Part shown: positions 18,110 to 26,200 of the stretch, in pieces
Layout: each line of letters begins with the position of its first letter
Position numbering within the stretch: the first letter of the stretch is position 1
Origin: Hathewaya massiliensis
Lineage (GTDB): Bacteria; Bacillota; Clostridia; Clostridiales; Clostridiaceae
NCBI RefSeq assembly: GCF_902143515.1
Contig: NZ_CABFVD010000001.1
Coordinates: 998,122 to 1,062,121, forward strand
Length of the DNA stretch: 64,000 nucleotides
Reading direction: 5' to 3'
Translations under genes and position numbers: made by a program
Notes under the pieces: generated by a model
Databases searched by the model: none
What the model was told of the DNA's origin: nothing
What the model saw: only the letters and a program-made list of their open reading frames with translations

Positions 18110-18664
18110 TTGAGAGTTTTCTTTGCTATTGAATTTAAAGACGAAATTAAAAATTACCTAGATTCAATTCAGTCGGACCTAAAAAAATACTGTACTAAGG
18201 GTAACTTTTCAAGAAAAGAAAACCTACATCTAACCCTAAGATTTATAGGAGAAGTTGACCTTAATACCCTAGATACCCTAAAATCTGTACTAGATAAGGT
18301 AGCCCTATGCAATTCTCCCTTTACTTTAAAGCTAAATAATCTAGGAAGCTTTAACAAAAGCAATAAACATATCCTTTGGGCTGGAATACAAAAGGAGGAC
18401 AATATTTTAAATCTTCTTTATGATTCATTACAATCTATTCTTTCTGAAAATGGCTTTGAAAAAGAAACTAGAAAATATAGTCCTCATATAACCTTATGTA
18501 GAGAAGCCATTATAGATAAGGATTATTTTGAAGAGATAAAAAATATTAAATTAGAACCTCATCCTATAGAAGTTACTAAAGTTTCTTTAATGGAGAGCAC
18601 TAGGGTAGATGGAAAACTTATATATAGACCTATTCATGTAAGAGAATTAACTTGGCGTTATTAA
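18110..18664 (+). CDS. thpR: RNA 2',3'-cyclic phosphodiesterase (2H family)
   Basis: The 184-aa protein begins R-V-F-F-A-I-E-F and has the two H-x-T-x catalytic motifs, H-L-T-L-R-F-I-G (about residue 40) and H-I-T-L-C-R (about 125), that define the ThpR/LigT 2H phosphoesterases. These open 2',3'-cyclic phosphates on RNA ends. The start is a TTG, chosen because an AGAGGTG ribosome site lies seven bases upstream; an earlier GTG would lie within that site. It is monocistronic with a strong terminator. Confidence 0.88.
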   Translation: MRVFFAIEFKDEIKNYLDSIQSDLKKYCTKGNFSRKENLHLTLRFIGEVDLNTLDTLKSVLDKVALCNSPFTLKLNNLGSFNKSNKHILWAGIQKEDNILNLLYDSLQSILSENGFEKETRKYSPHITLCREAIIDKDYFEEIKNIKLEPHPIEVTKVSLMESTRVDGKLIYRPIHVRELTWRY

Positions 18665-18712
18665 AAAACTTTTCTAAGAAATTTTATTAATAAGTTTCTT
18701 AGAAAAGTTTTT
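18664..18712 (+). terminator. terminator of thpR
   Basis: An 18-bp stem of AAAAACTTTTCTAAGAAA with its complement around a 13-base loop ends in T-rich sequence immediately after the thpR stop codon. Confidence 0.8.
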
Positions 18713-18737
18713 ATTTTATTATTACAACTCTTCTTAG

Positions 18738-18791
18738 GCTTTATCCCATAGCTCTCTGCTTAATACACCCTTCTTTTTAAAATATTTTTAG
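18738..18791 (+). repeat. intergenic repeat, copy 4 (degenerate)
   Basis: Begins TTTATCCCATAGCT and continues with a CTGCTTAATACACCC segment. It matches the core of copies at 32821, 45216, 47936 and 48983. Like them it follows a gene's 3' end and terminator and reads in that gene's sense direction. Confidence 0.5.
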
Positions 18792-19127
18792 AAAGCGTTT
18801 GTTTCCATTTACAATAAATTCTTTGCATATATTAATTCATCTACAAAGCAAAATATGACAAAATAATACAATAATTCTCTGATATAATTAATTTGAGTTA
18901 TTTACTAAAAATATTAATATAAGATGAATAAAATAAGGTCTAAATACCTATTTTAGGCTATTTAAATTATTAACACTGAATAACCTAATAGAATATAAAG
19001 CATATTATATGACCTTATAAATCATATAATCATCATGACTAAGATTAATATATTTTATTTAAGTTGAGATAATACCTTTTGATTGTGTTTTAAGATGTAT
19101 AAGTTGTATTATAACAATATTTGTTTC
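18792..19127. other. gene-free AT-rich stretch before the IS4-family element
   Basis: I see no credible reading frame or RNA gene. The stretch holds one copy of a 27-base direct repeat (18896-18922) and scattered promoter-like AT sequence. It looks like accessory or decayed DNA. Confidence 0.5.
18896..18922 (+). repeat. 27-base direct repeat, copy 1
   Basis: An exact 27-base match to 21320-21346, beginning AGTTATTTACTAAAAATA, 2,424 bases apart in the same orientation. The two copies lie outside the IS4-family element and are not its target duplication. Confidence 0.7.
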
Positions 19128-19305
19128 AAAAAATATCACTAGTGTTTAATTTTTAGAAAATATTTTCATTGACATTTGTATTATAATCATTCTTTATAGT
19201 AAAATTCTTAAATTAAGCTAATATAGAATAATATTCCTATAACAAAGGGCAGACTTGCCCGCATAGTGATAGCTTGTATGGAAGTATATGGTTTTATAGT
19301 TGCAG

Positions 19306-20427
19306 TTAGCCACCTAACCACTTCTCCCAAGAAAACAAGATATTATCTATTAATTTTGTAATTGAATGTTTTATTAATCTCTTTATTTTTAATAAGCCGT
19401 AGGCTGTTTTGGCTACGTCTTGTATTAGTTTTATTATAATGAATGTTATTATTGCCGAAACAATTTGCATCATAACTGCATTAAGGCTATGTCCTATGAA
19501 TCTTTTAATTTTTAAATTTTGCTTAATCCATTTGAAGAATAGCTCGATATCCCAACGTTTTTTATATAACCATGCTATATCTTCACTAGTATATTGTAAT
19601 ATGTTAGTTACAAAGGTTAGTATTTGACCTTCAGAATCAACTACAGTGATAACCCTATACTGATTTTTTGTCATATTAATATCTTCTGTACCAAGATAGC
19701 AAATAATATCTTCAATGATATTTATAGAATCATCTAGTAGAGTAACGTCAGAGTAAGTTATTTCAAGCTTACTTACTTCAGTTATAGCAGCATTATCTTT
19801 TAATCGGGTAATAAAGCGTATTCCTTTATTGCTAAACTCATCAAACTTTTTATAGTCAACATAGCCTTTGTCAAAGACATATATACAGTTGTTTTCTGTA
19901 ATAAGTTCTTTCATCTTAGTTCTATCATGTGGTTTAGCATTAGACACAATTATAAGCTCAGGAACTCCTTTGCTTAAGTTGAATTTTGTATGAAGCTTTA
20001 TTCCTGCTTTTGTAGAGCGAAATTCTGCCCACTGAAAATAAGTCTTGGCCATACTTATAGTTGAAGAATCTATTAGTTTTATGGTTCCAAACTTTTTAAG
20101 TTTCTCATTTACAGGTAATTGTTTTAAAGCAGTATCAATTAGTTCGTTTAATATTGGAATGTAAACATTATAATCCATATAGTTATTATAATTAGACAAC
20201 GTTCCCAAGCTAACGCTTTTTATTGACTCCTTTAGCTTAGAATCAGATTGCATAAAATCATCAACATCCCTTAAGCTATCTAGCTTCGCTAAATGAAAGT
20301 AAAGGTGAGTTTTCAAATGATTTGATGCTATATTATAGTCAACATCTAACTTATACGTAGATTTTTTCAAAGTGTTCCAGTTAACAATATCTAATAATTT
20401 TTCAAAAATAGTGATATAATTATTCAT
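19306..20427 (-). CDS. IS4-family transposase
   Basis: The 373-aa protein shows the IS4 hallmarks. The first aspartate lies in L-I-D-S-S-T-I-S, the second in V-F-D-K-G-Y-V-D-Y, and the Y-x2-R-x3-E-x6-K signature in Y-K-K-R-W-D-I-E-L-F-F-K-W-I-K. All three catalytic acidic residues are present and the frame is full length. The ribosome site AAAGGAG before the ATG can be masked by an upstream inverted repeat. Cytoplasmic DNA-binding enzyme that moves this IS. Confidence 0.92.
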   Translation of the reverse strand: MNNYITIFEKLLDIVNWNTLKKSTYKLDVDYNIASNHLKTHLYFHLAKLDSLRDVDDFMQSDSKLKESIKSVSLGTLSNYNNYMDYNVYIPILNELIDTALKQLPVNEKLKKFGTIKLIDSSTISMAKTYFQWAEFRSTKAGIKLHTKFNLSKGVPELIIVSNAKPHDRTKMKELITENNCIYVFDKGYVDYKKFDEFSNKGIRFITRLKDNAAITEVSKLEITYSDVTLLDDSINIIEDIICYLGTEDINMTKNQYRVITVVDSEGQILTFVTNILQYTSEDIAWLYKKRWDIELFFKWIKQNLKIKRFIGHSLNAVMMQIVSAIITFIIIKLIQDVAKTAYGLLKIKRLIKHSITKLIDNILFSWEKWLGG

Positions 20428-20429
20428 AG

Positions 20430-20492
20430 ATAGTCAGCAACTCCTTTGCGATATGATTGTGGTAATTATATTAAAGCAAAGGTGCTGACTAT
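20430..20492 (-). promoter_or_regulatory. hairpin that can mask the transposase ribosome site
   Basis: Read on the minus strand, ATAGTCAGCA plus CCTTTGC pair with GCAAAGG plus TGCTGACTAT across a 26-base loop, with a 3-base bulge. The pairing buries the AAAGGAG site of the transposase. Only transcripts entering from outside the element contain both arms, so this is likely a guard against read-through expression, as known for other IS elements. Confidence 0.65.
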
Positions 20493-20684
20493 TTTCATTT
20501 ATATATTGCTGGTACACATAGAAATTTATTACAAGTTATTATTGTCAATAGGATTTTCAATCCATTAATTAAACACTAGTGAAAAAATATATAAAAAGTT
20601 GATAATTAAAAATATAGCATAATTTAATTAGTAATAATTATTATAAATAACAATTATAATACATTTGGAGAGGAGTAGTTCATA

Positions 20685-20882
20685 TTGGGTAATGTAGTAA
20701 TGTTTATTGCTGAATTAGGAGAATTTTTTTGTTTTATTACTCCATTTTTATTTATTTGGAGTATTAATAATTTATTCAAATGTTCACCAAAAGATAAAAA
20801 AAGGTACTATTTATATTTAATAGTTGCAGTTATTAATTCATATTTAATTTTTTTACCAATAATATTAAACAAATTTCATTGA
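20685..20882 (+). CDS. small two-segment membrane protein, unrecognised (65 aa)
   Basis: The 65-aa product has two hydrophobic segments (about residues 5-27 and 42-60) joined by a short basic loop C-S-P-K-D-K-K-R-Y. It starts at TTG, nine bases after AGGAG, directly downstream of the IS4-family element. I recognise no family. Before the IS arrived, its upstream region was continuous with the sequence left of 19128, so the insertion may have separated it from its promoter. Confidence 0.5.
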   Translation: MGNVVMFIAELGEFFCFITPFLFIWSINNLFKCSPKDKKRYYLYLIVAVINSYLIFLPIILNKFH

Positions 20883-21035
20883 GTTATTAATATTATATTA
20901 AATAAATTTTTAGGGAGATTTTTACAAAAAAATTCAAAAACACTATTTTATCACTAGTACTAGTATCTTCAATTATAGAATGCGTAGCATTTTATCTGTA
21001 GAACGATATTTTATTATAGTATTCTTAATCTGTAA

Positions 21036-21197
21036 TTATTTAGAGTTATTTACAAATATAAAGATTTTAATACTATCGGTGAAACCCAGAAGTATCTAAA
21101 CAGCCTTACGGCAAAAGCACTTGTGTGATTTATATACGAAAAATTAAAACAAAATGCTAAACTAGAAGATATTTTATCAGAACTAAAAATCGCTTAA
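21036..21197 (+). pseudogene. fragment of a broken gene, unrecognised
   Basis: One frame reads ...Y-K-D-F-N-T-I-G-E-T-Q-K-Y-L-N-S-L-T-A-K-A-L-V, then a TGA, then F-I-Y-E-K-L-K-Q-N-A-K-L-E-D-I-L-S-E-L-K, then TAA. The composition is protein-like on both sides of the in-frame TGA, yet there is no start codon or ribosome site. It looks like the C-terminal relic of a decayed gene. Confidence 0.35.
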
Positions 21198-21319
21198 GAT
21201 TTTTTTAAAAATGCATAAATTTAAATTAGGTAAGTGTTAGTATTCATTTTGGATAGAATATACTGACAATCATATTTTATCTACAATAGGTAATTTACAA
21301 TTTAAAATTGCCTAACTAA

Positions 21320-21346
21320 AGTTATTTACTAAAAATATTAATATAA
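21320..21346 (+). repeat. 27-base direct repeat, copy 2
   Basis: Identical to 18896-18922. This copy lies about 100 bases upstream of the broken lipoprotein-like gene at 21444 and may hold its promoter elements. Confidence 0.7.
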
Positions 21347-21443
21347 CTTGTTGTAATAGTTAATTCTAAGAAAATTTATAAATAAAAAGCTCTAGTATTT
21401 CTTTGAAGTATCGTAAAATATTTAAATTATAAGGAGCATCTAT

Positions 21444-22667
21444 ATGAAAAAAAAACTTTTATTAATGATATCATGTTCTTGTATTATAATTTTAGGCTTT
21501 GGTATTTTTAAGTATTTTAACCATGGTAAAGCTTTAAAAGAAGTTAAACCCCCAGATAGTAAAATAGTTAATACTAATGATAATGTTGAAAAAATCCCTT
21601 CTTTTGATAACCTCAAAATAGAAGAAGGGAATCCAAATGAAATTGTTTTAAAATAAGAAATTATTAACGCACCTATGGAAGTCTTAGGTGTAAAAGATGA
21701 GAAAAACTTCTATGGTTATGAAATAAGCGGAGAATTATGTACTTACAATGTGGACACAAAAAAGACAAAAGTATTTAAAAAGGCTATGGGAAAGAACATG
21801 TATATACAAACTGCTGATTTTTCAGATAAGTGGATAGTTTGGGTGGAGGGTAGTGATAAGGAAACAACTGATGCAACCACAGGTGTAGGTTGGGCTTTAT
21901 ATGCTGAAAATATAAAAACAGGTGAAGTTACACAAATAGACAAGGATATTGATAAGGATATTAATAACCTTCAATCTGGTTTTAGATGTTCTCCTAACCA
22001 AGTTACCATATCTGGTGATAACATTGTATACTCAAACTTTAAGAGAGATAGTGATAAAAGTATAAAATCAGTAATAAAATTAGCTAACCTTAAAAATAAA
22101 ACTATACATGAATTAGATGAAATAAAGGATATAGATAAGTATTTTTATTCAGACCCATCTATTTATAATGACAATATTGTGTGGAGTGTTACAAAGCTGA
22201 CCACAGATCCTGCTGAACATAAAAAGTTTAGTAATATAACTTTGTACAACTTGAAAGACAAAAATAAGACTATACTTTCTAAAAATGTGCCTGTATATGA
22301 CCCTATAATAAATAATAACCTAATAGCTGCCGATTTTACAGTTAACGATATTACTAATATTGTTTTATATGATTTAAACAAAAAGAATGAGGATTGGAAA
22401 AATTGCGTAAACTCCTCCCTTCCAATATACCAAAATACTCAAAACAGTACTATGGCTGGACCTTTGTTTAGTAAATATTACATGATATGGTGGGATAATA
22501 AAACAACAAGTTCACAAGTGATTGACACTAAAAGTAATAAAATTTATATATTAGATAAAGATAAGCATATGCAAGTAAGAGGTTTGTACAACAAACTTAT
22601 TTTTTGGAAAGAATTCTCACCAGATGGACTTGATAAAACTATAACCAAATATGCTATATTAAAATAA
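21444..22667 (+). pseudogene. exported beta-propeller-like protein split by one in-frame TAA
   Basis: The first part (70 codons) has a good AAGGAG site and an N-terminal membrane or signal segment (K-K-K-L-L-L-M-I-S-C-S-C-I-I-I-L-G-F). After a TAA at codon 71 the same frame continues for 337 more codons without a stop. The second part has repeated W-I-V-W-V, N-I-V-Y-S, N-I-V-W-S and Y-M-I-W-W segments, a spacing typical of TolB- or DUF5050-like propeller blades. An internal ATG at 21675 has no ribosome site. I read it as a ~407-codon surface protein inactivated by a nonsense mutation, or else a sequencing error. The specific function is unknown. Confidence 0.7.
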
Positions 22668-22668
22668 T

Positions 22669-22698
22669 GCTCTATTAGATAAAAACATCTAACAGAGG
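22669..22698 (+). terminator. hairpin after the broken propeller gene
   Basis: CTCT-A-TTAGAT pairs with ATCTAA-C-AGAG shortly after the stop codon; only a weak T-tract follows, so termination may be partial. Confidence 0.45.
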
Positions 22699-22744
22699 GT
22701 AAAATAAAAGCAATGTTTATGCAAAAATAAATACACAAGAGCCT

Positions 22745-22790
22745 TCTAAGCTTTGGTACGAGTTTTTACTCCCACTAAAGCTTAGATTTT
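22745..22790. terminator. hairpin between converging genes
   Basis: TCTAAGCTTT and AAGCTTAGA arms surround a ~22-base loop, followed by TTTTCTATTT in the plus direction and ending just before the hcpR stop. It probably ends plus-strand transcription and may also affect the regulator transcript. Confidence 0.55.
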
Positions 22791-22794
22791 CTAT

Positions 22795-23475
22795 TTATAA
22801 ATATAATATTTCCTCTATGCCTTGTAAGTTTATTATATTTATAATATTTCTCTCAAAATCTATTAATCCATCTTCCTTCATTCTTATAAGCTCTCTTGAA
22901 AGAGAAGGTCTTGTAACCCCAAAATGCTCAGCCATCTCACTTCTATTTTTGCTAAGCTTAATAACTAAATCTTTTTGCTTTTTATATTCTTCTAAAATAT
23001 AATCTGCTAATTTTTCTCTTATGGTTCCATAAGATATTTCTTTTAACTTCTTATTTAACATGAGAATTTTATTGGAAAGTAGTGTCATGAACTTTTTTAA
23101 AAATCCCTCATTTAAACTGCAGAGTTTTAAAATATCTTCCTTTGAAATAAATAATATCTCTGATTTATTACTAGAAATTATATTGGAAGGATAAGAATTT
23201 AAATCAGAAAATATAATAACTTCTCCAAATATTCCGCCCTGCTTTATTTTACTTATAGAAACAACCTTCCCTGATGGAAATCCCTTTTGCACCTCAACAG
23301 ATCCATCTAGAATAATACCAATACCTGAAATATGATCCCCCTCTAAGGCTATTACTTCTCCCTTAGAAAATTTGCTTATTCTATAGTTAATGTCTTTTAA
23401 TAATTCTTCTATTAATTCTTCCTTAAAATCTTTAAATAAAATGCTCTTTGATAATAAAGATACTAATCTTAACAT
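22795..23475 (-). CDS. hcpR: Crp/Fnr-family transcriptional regulator, probable HcpR
   Basis: The 226-aa protein has an N-terminal cyclic-nucleotide-type beta-roll (about residues 15-120, with G-E-V-I-A-L-E-G-D and G-G-I-F-G-E-V) and a C-terminal winged helix with M-A-E-H-F-G-V-T-R-P-S-L-S-R-E-L. It diverges from a 4Fe-4S protein gene, and the shared region contains GTAAC-N4-GTTAC, also found before hcp. This regulon structure is that of HcpR, which senses nitric oxide in anaerobes. I see no Fnr-type N-terminal cysteine cluster. The start at 23475 was chosen because GAGGAG would overlap an ATG six bases earlier. Confidence 0.8.
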   Translation of the reverse strand: MLRLVSLLSKSILFKDFKEELIEELLKDINYRISKFSKGEVIALEGDHISGIGIILDGSVEVQKGFPSGKVVSISKIKQGGIFGEVIIFSDLNSYPSNIISSNKSEILFISKEDILKLCSLNEGFLKKFMTLLSNKILMLNKKLKEISYGTIREKLADYILEEYKKQKDLVIKLSKNRSEMAEHFGVTRPSLSRELIRMKEDGLIDFERNIINIINLQGIEEILYL

Positions 23476-23565
23476 CTCCATCTCCTCACTTAAATAAGAT
23501 AAGACTTCTAAGCTTTAGGTAACTTAATTTCATCCTATAACTTAAAATTCTATTTATTTTATAAT

Positions 23566-23581
23566 TGTAACATATGTTACA
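23566..23581. promoter_or_regulatory. HcpR-type operator between hcpR and the ferredoxin gene
   Basis: TGTAACATATGTTACA is a perfect palindrome with the same GTAAC-N4-GTTAC core as the site upstream of hcp. It lies about 90 bases before the regulator start and 130 before the ferredoxin start, fitting autoregulation and control of both divergent genes. Confidence 0.75.
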
Positions 23582-23713
23582 TACTTAAACCTTAAATATT
23601 TTTATAATATAATTACACTATAAACATTGAATATTAAAATAAGAACATACTAATTATAATTGTTTAATATAGAGCTTATTTTTATCATAAATTTTAAAAA
23701 GGATGTGATTTAA

Positions 23714-24487
23714 ATGTTAAGAAAAATAGTTAATATTTCCGAGGAAAAGTGTAATGGTTGTGGACTTTGTGTTAGCGCTTGTCATGAGGGTGCTATTGAA
23801 CTTATAGATGGAAAAGCTAAATTAATTAGTGATGAATATTGTGATGGTTTAGGGGATTGCCTTCCTGAATGTCCTACAGGTGCTATTGAGATAGTTGAAA
23901 GAGAAGCTAAAGAATATAATGAGGAGTTAGTTCAAGCAAAAATAGAAGAAAGAGAAAACTTAAAAACTAAGGATAATGAGGCTTCTTTGGAAAAACCTAA
24001 GCTTCCTTGTGGATGTCCTGGAACCATGGCAAAATCTATTGAAAGAAAACCTAAGTCTCTATTAATAAATAAAAATACCTTGGGTAAAAAACCTGAAGAA
24101 GATTTTACAATGCCTTCAGAATTAAGACAATGGCCAGTGCAAATTAAGCTTATAAATACAAGGGCTGCATACCTTGAAAATGCAGATCTATTAATAGCTG
24201 CTGATTGTACTGCTTATGCCTATGCAAATATTCATAAGGACTTTATTAAAGATAGAATAACCTTAATAGGTTGTCCTAAACTTGATGATAATGAATATTA
24301 CAAAGAAAAGTTAGCTGAAATTTTAACTAATAATAAAATTAAAAGTATAAAAGTTTTAAGAATGTCTGTGCCTTGTTGTGGTGGTATAGTTGCAGCAGTT
24401 AAAGGTGCAATGCTCCTGTCTTCTACTATAGTTCCTTATAGTGAAGTAGTAATTGATACAGATGGTTCAATAATATCTAACACATAA
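23714..24487 (+). CDS. 4Fe-4S ferredoxin-type protein of the Hcp regulon
   Basis: The 257-aa product has an N-terminal two-cluster ferredoxin domain: C-X2-C-X2-C-X3-C in C-N-G-C-G-L-C-V-S-A-C, then C-D-G-L-G-D-C-L-P-E-C-P. A linker contains C-G-C-P-G, and the C-terminal domain has D-C-T-A-Y-A, G-C-P-K-L and P-C-C-G-G. Similar proteins sit next to hcp or hcpR in many anaerobes and are thought to pass electrons to Hcp. It diverges from hcpR and shares its operator. The exact reaction is not established. Confidence 0.8.
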   Translation: MLRKIVNISEEKCNGCGLCVSACHEGAIELIDGKAKLISDEYCDGLGDCLPECPTGAIEIVEREAKEYNEELVQAKIEERENLKTKDNEASLEKPKLPCGCPGTMAKSIERKPKSLLINKNTLGKKPEEDFTMPSELRQWPVQIKLINTRAAYLENADLLIAADCTAYAYANIHKDFIKDRITLIGCPKLDDNEYYKEKLAEILTNNKIKSIKVLRMSVPCCGGIVAAVKGAMLLSSTIVPYSEVVIDTDGSIISNT

Positions 24488-24821
24488 TAGTTAATATAAG
24501 ATCAATATACTATTTATTTAATACAATATTTCAAATTTTTAAAAAATATATATGATTTTTATTGACTTTAGTACTTTAATTAAATATAATAATTTTAATA
24601 ATATATTAAATAAGTCTATGATTGGAAATAGTACTTTAATATGTTTTGTTTTAGCGAGTGGACATATGGTGAAAGGTTCCATAACAAAATTTTAAAGGAA
24701 TGGCTCCATGAGACTCTTAGTGAAATCTTTTCTTTGAAAGTAGCTAAAGACGTGACCTCATGTTATAGAGGAGAGATATGTATCGTATCTTAGAGAGAAA
24801 ATATATTTATGGGTGGCATTT

Positions 24822-24860
24822 AAGTATTTTATTCCTATAGGAGTAAAATACTTTTTTTAT
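24822..24860 (+). terminator. first (upstream) terminator in the trpB leader
   Basis: AAGTATTTTA pairs perfectly with TAAAATACTT around the self-complementary TCCTATAGGA, giving a long stem followed by seven T residues. It directly follows a GGGTGGCA half-box, so it may be a second regulated stop point. Confidence 0.75.
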
Positions 24861-24911
24861 TAATAAAAATCTTGCTAAAACCTTAAATATATTAATTTGG
24901 GTGGCACCACG

Positions 24912-24949
24912 GCTACTTCGTCCCAATATAGGATGAAGTAGCTTTTTTA
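24912..24949 (+). terminator. T-box regulated terminator before trpB
   Basis: GCTACTTCGTCC pairs with GGATGAAGTAGC (one G-U pair) and is followed by six T residues. Its 5' arm overlaps the end of the T-box antiterminator sequence, as expected for mutually exclusive folds. Confidence 0.85.
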
Positions 24950-24991
24950 TTATATTTAAAATTATATTTTTATTATAAGGGGGATAATACT

Positions 24992-26164
24992 ATGTTAAAT
25001 GGTAACTTTGGAAAATTTGGAGGACAATATGTTCCTGAAAAAACGGCTGAAGCTTTAAAAGAATTGGAGGAGGCATTTTTAAAATTTAAAGATGATAAAG
25101 AGTTTAAAGATGAATACACATATTACTTAAATCAATATGTTGGTAGACCTTCTCCTCTATACTATGCAGAGAGGTTAACAAAAGAATTAGGGGGAGCTAA
25201 GATATATCTAAAGAGAGAAGATTTAAACCATACTGGGGCTCATAAAATAAATAATGTTATAGGACAAATCTTGCTTGCAAAAAGAATGGGTAAAACAAAT
25301 TTAATTGCTGAAACTGGAGCTGGTCAACATGGTGTTGCGACGGCTACAGGTGCTGCTTTGTTTGGTATGAAATGCACTGTGTATATGGGTGCTGAAGATA
25401 TGAGGAAACAATCCTTAAATGTATTTAGAATGAAACTTCTTGGGGCTGAAGTTAAACCTGTTACTTCAGGAACTGCAACATTAAAAGATGCTGTAGATGA
25501 AGCTTTAAATGCATATGTAGAGGCTTCTGATGATACTTTTTATGTACTAGGCTCTGCTGTAGGTCCACATCCTTATCCACTAATAGTAAAAGAGTTCCAA
25601 AAGATTATAGGGGAAGAAGCTAAAGAGCAGATATTAAAAGCTGAAGGAAGACTTCCAGATCTTTTAATAGCATGTGTAGGTGGTGGAAGCAATGCCATAG
25701 GACTATTTGGTGAATTCTTAAAAGATGAAAATGTTAATATGGTAGGAGTTGAAGCTGCTGGTTTAGGCATAGAAACCGGTAAACATAGCACAGCCTTTGC
25801 TCAAGATTCTATAGCAGTTATGCATGGAATGAAATCTTACTTTTTACTAAATGATGAAGGTGAACTGCTACCTTCCTATTCAATCTCTTCTGGATTAGAC
25901 TACCCTGGTGTAGGGCCAGAACATGCTTACTTAAAAGATACAAAAAGAGCTCAATATGCAAGTGTTACTGATAAAGAAGCTTTAGATGCCTTTAAGCTTT
26001 TATGTAAGATTGAAGGTATCATCCCTGCTCTTGAAAGTTCTCATGCTATTGCTTACACCATGAAAGTTGCACCTAAAATGAATAAGGATGATATAATAAT
26101 TGTAAATCTCTCCGGAAGAGGAGATAAAGACGTAAATACAGTATCAGAATATATAAAGTATTAA
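24992..26164 (+). CDS. trpB: tryptophan synthase beta chain (stand-alone)
   Basis: The 390-aa protein is a full-length TrpB with the start F-G-G-Q-Y-V-P-E, the PLP lysine in H-T-G-A-H-K-I-N-N, the [10 protein letters not shown] motif and the phosphate-binding G-G-G-S-N-A. TrpB joins indole and serine to make tryptophan. No trpA or other trp gene is adjacent: downstream lie a group II intron and an adhesin. The gene therefore probably works as an indole-salvage enzyme under tRNA-Trp control. The start has a GGGGG ribosome site. Confidence 0.95.
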   Translation: MLNGNFGKFGGQYVPEKTAEALKELEEAFLKFKDDKEFKDEYTYYLNQYVGRPSPLYYAERLTKELGGAKIYLKREDLNHTGAHKINNVIGQILLAKRMGKTNLIAETGAGQHGVATATGAALFGMKCTVYMGAEDMRKQSLNVFRMKLLGAEVKPVTSGTATLKDAVDEALNAYVEASDDTFYVLGSAVGPHPYPLIVKEFQKIIGEEAKEQILKAEGRLPDLLIACVGGGSNAIGLFGEFLKDENVNMVGVEAAGLGIETGKHSTAFAQDSIAVMHGMKSYFLLNDEGELLPSYSISSGLDYPGVGPEHAYLKDTKRAQYASVTDKEALDAFKLLCKIEGIIPALESSHAIAYTMKVAPKMNKDDIIIVNLSGRGDKDVNTVSEYIKY

Positions 26165-26200
26165 ATTCATATATATGGGATGTTTAAAAAACTTCTGTAA

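Larger units (their letters stand above)
19137..20581 (-). mobile_element. complete IS4-family insertion sequence (1,445 bp)
   Basis: Both ends carry the inverted repeat CACTAGTGTTTAATT (left at 19137, complement ending at 20581). The element is flanked by a 9-bp direct repeat AAAAAATAT at 19128-19136 and 20582-20590, which is the target duplication. One intact transposase gene lies inside on the minus strand. Intact ends, duplication and frame together suggest a fairly recent and possibly still mobile insertion. Confidence 0.9.
20883..21443. other. decayed accessory stretch
   Basis: 561 bases without an intact gene. It contains a broken reading frame (21036-21197) and the second copy of the 27-base direct repeat (21320-21346). 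The rest shows nothing I can name. Confidence 0.5.
24600..24955 (+). promoter_or_regulatory. T-box riboswitch, tryptophan specifier, with two terminators
   Basis: The leader shows a T-box Stem I (AGCGAG ... GGTGAAAGG ...) with GGAATGGCTCC, in which TGG at 24701-24703 stands in the specifier position, matching tRNA-Trp. The canonical antiterminator box GGGTGGCACCACGG is at 24899-24912 before the final terminator. An earlier partial box, GGGTGGCATT at 24811, precedes a second perfect terminator. Uncharged tRNA-Trp should allow read-through into trpB. Confidence 0.88.
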
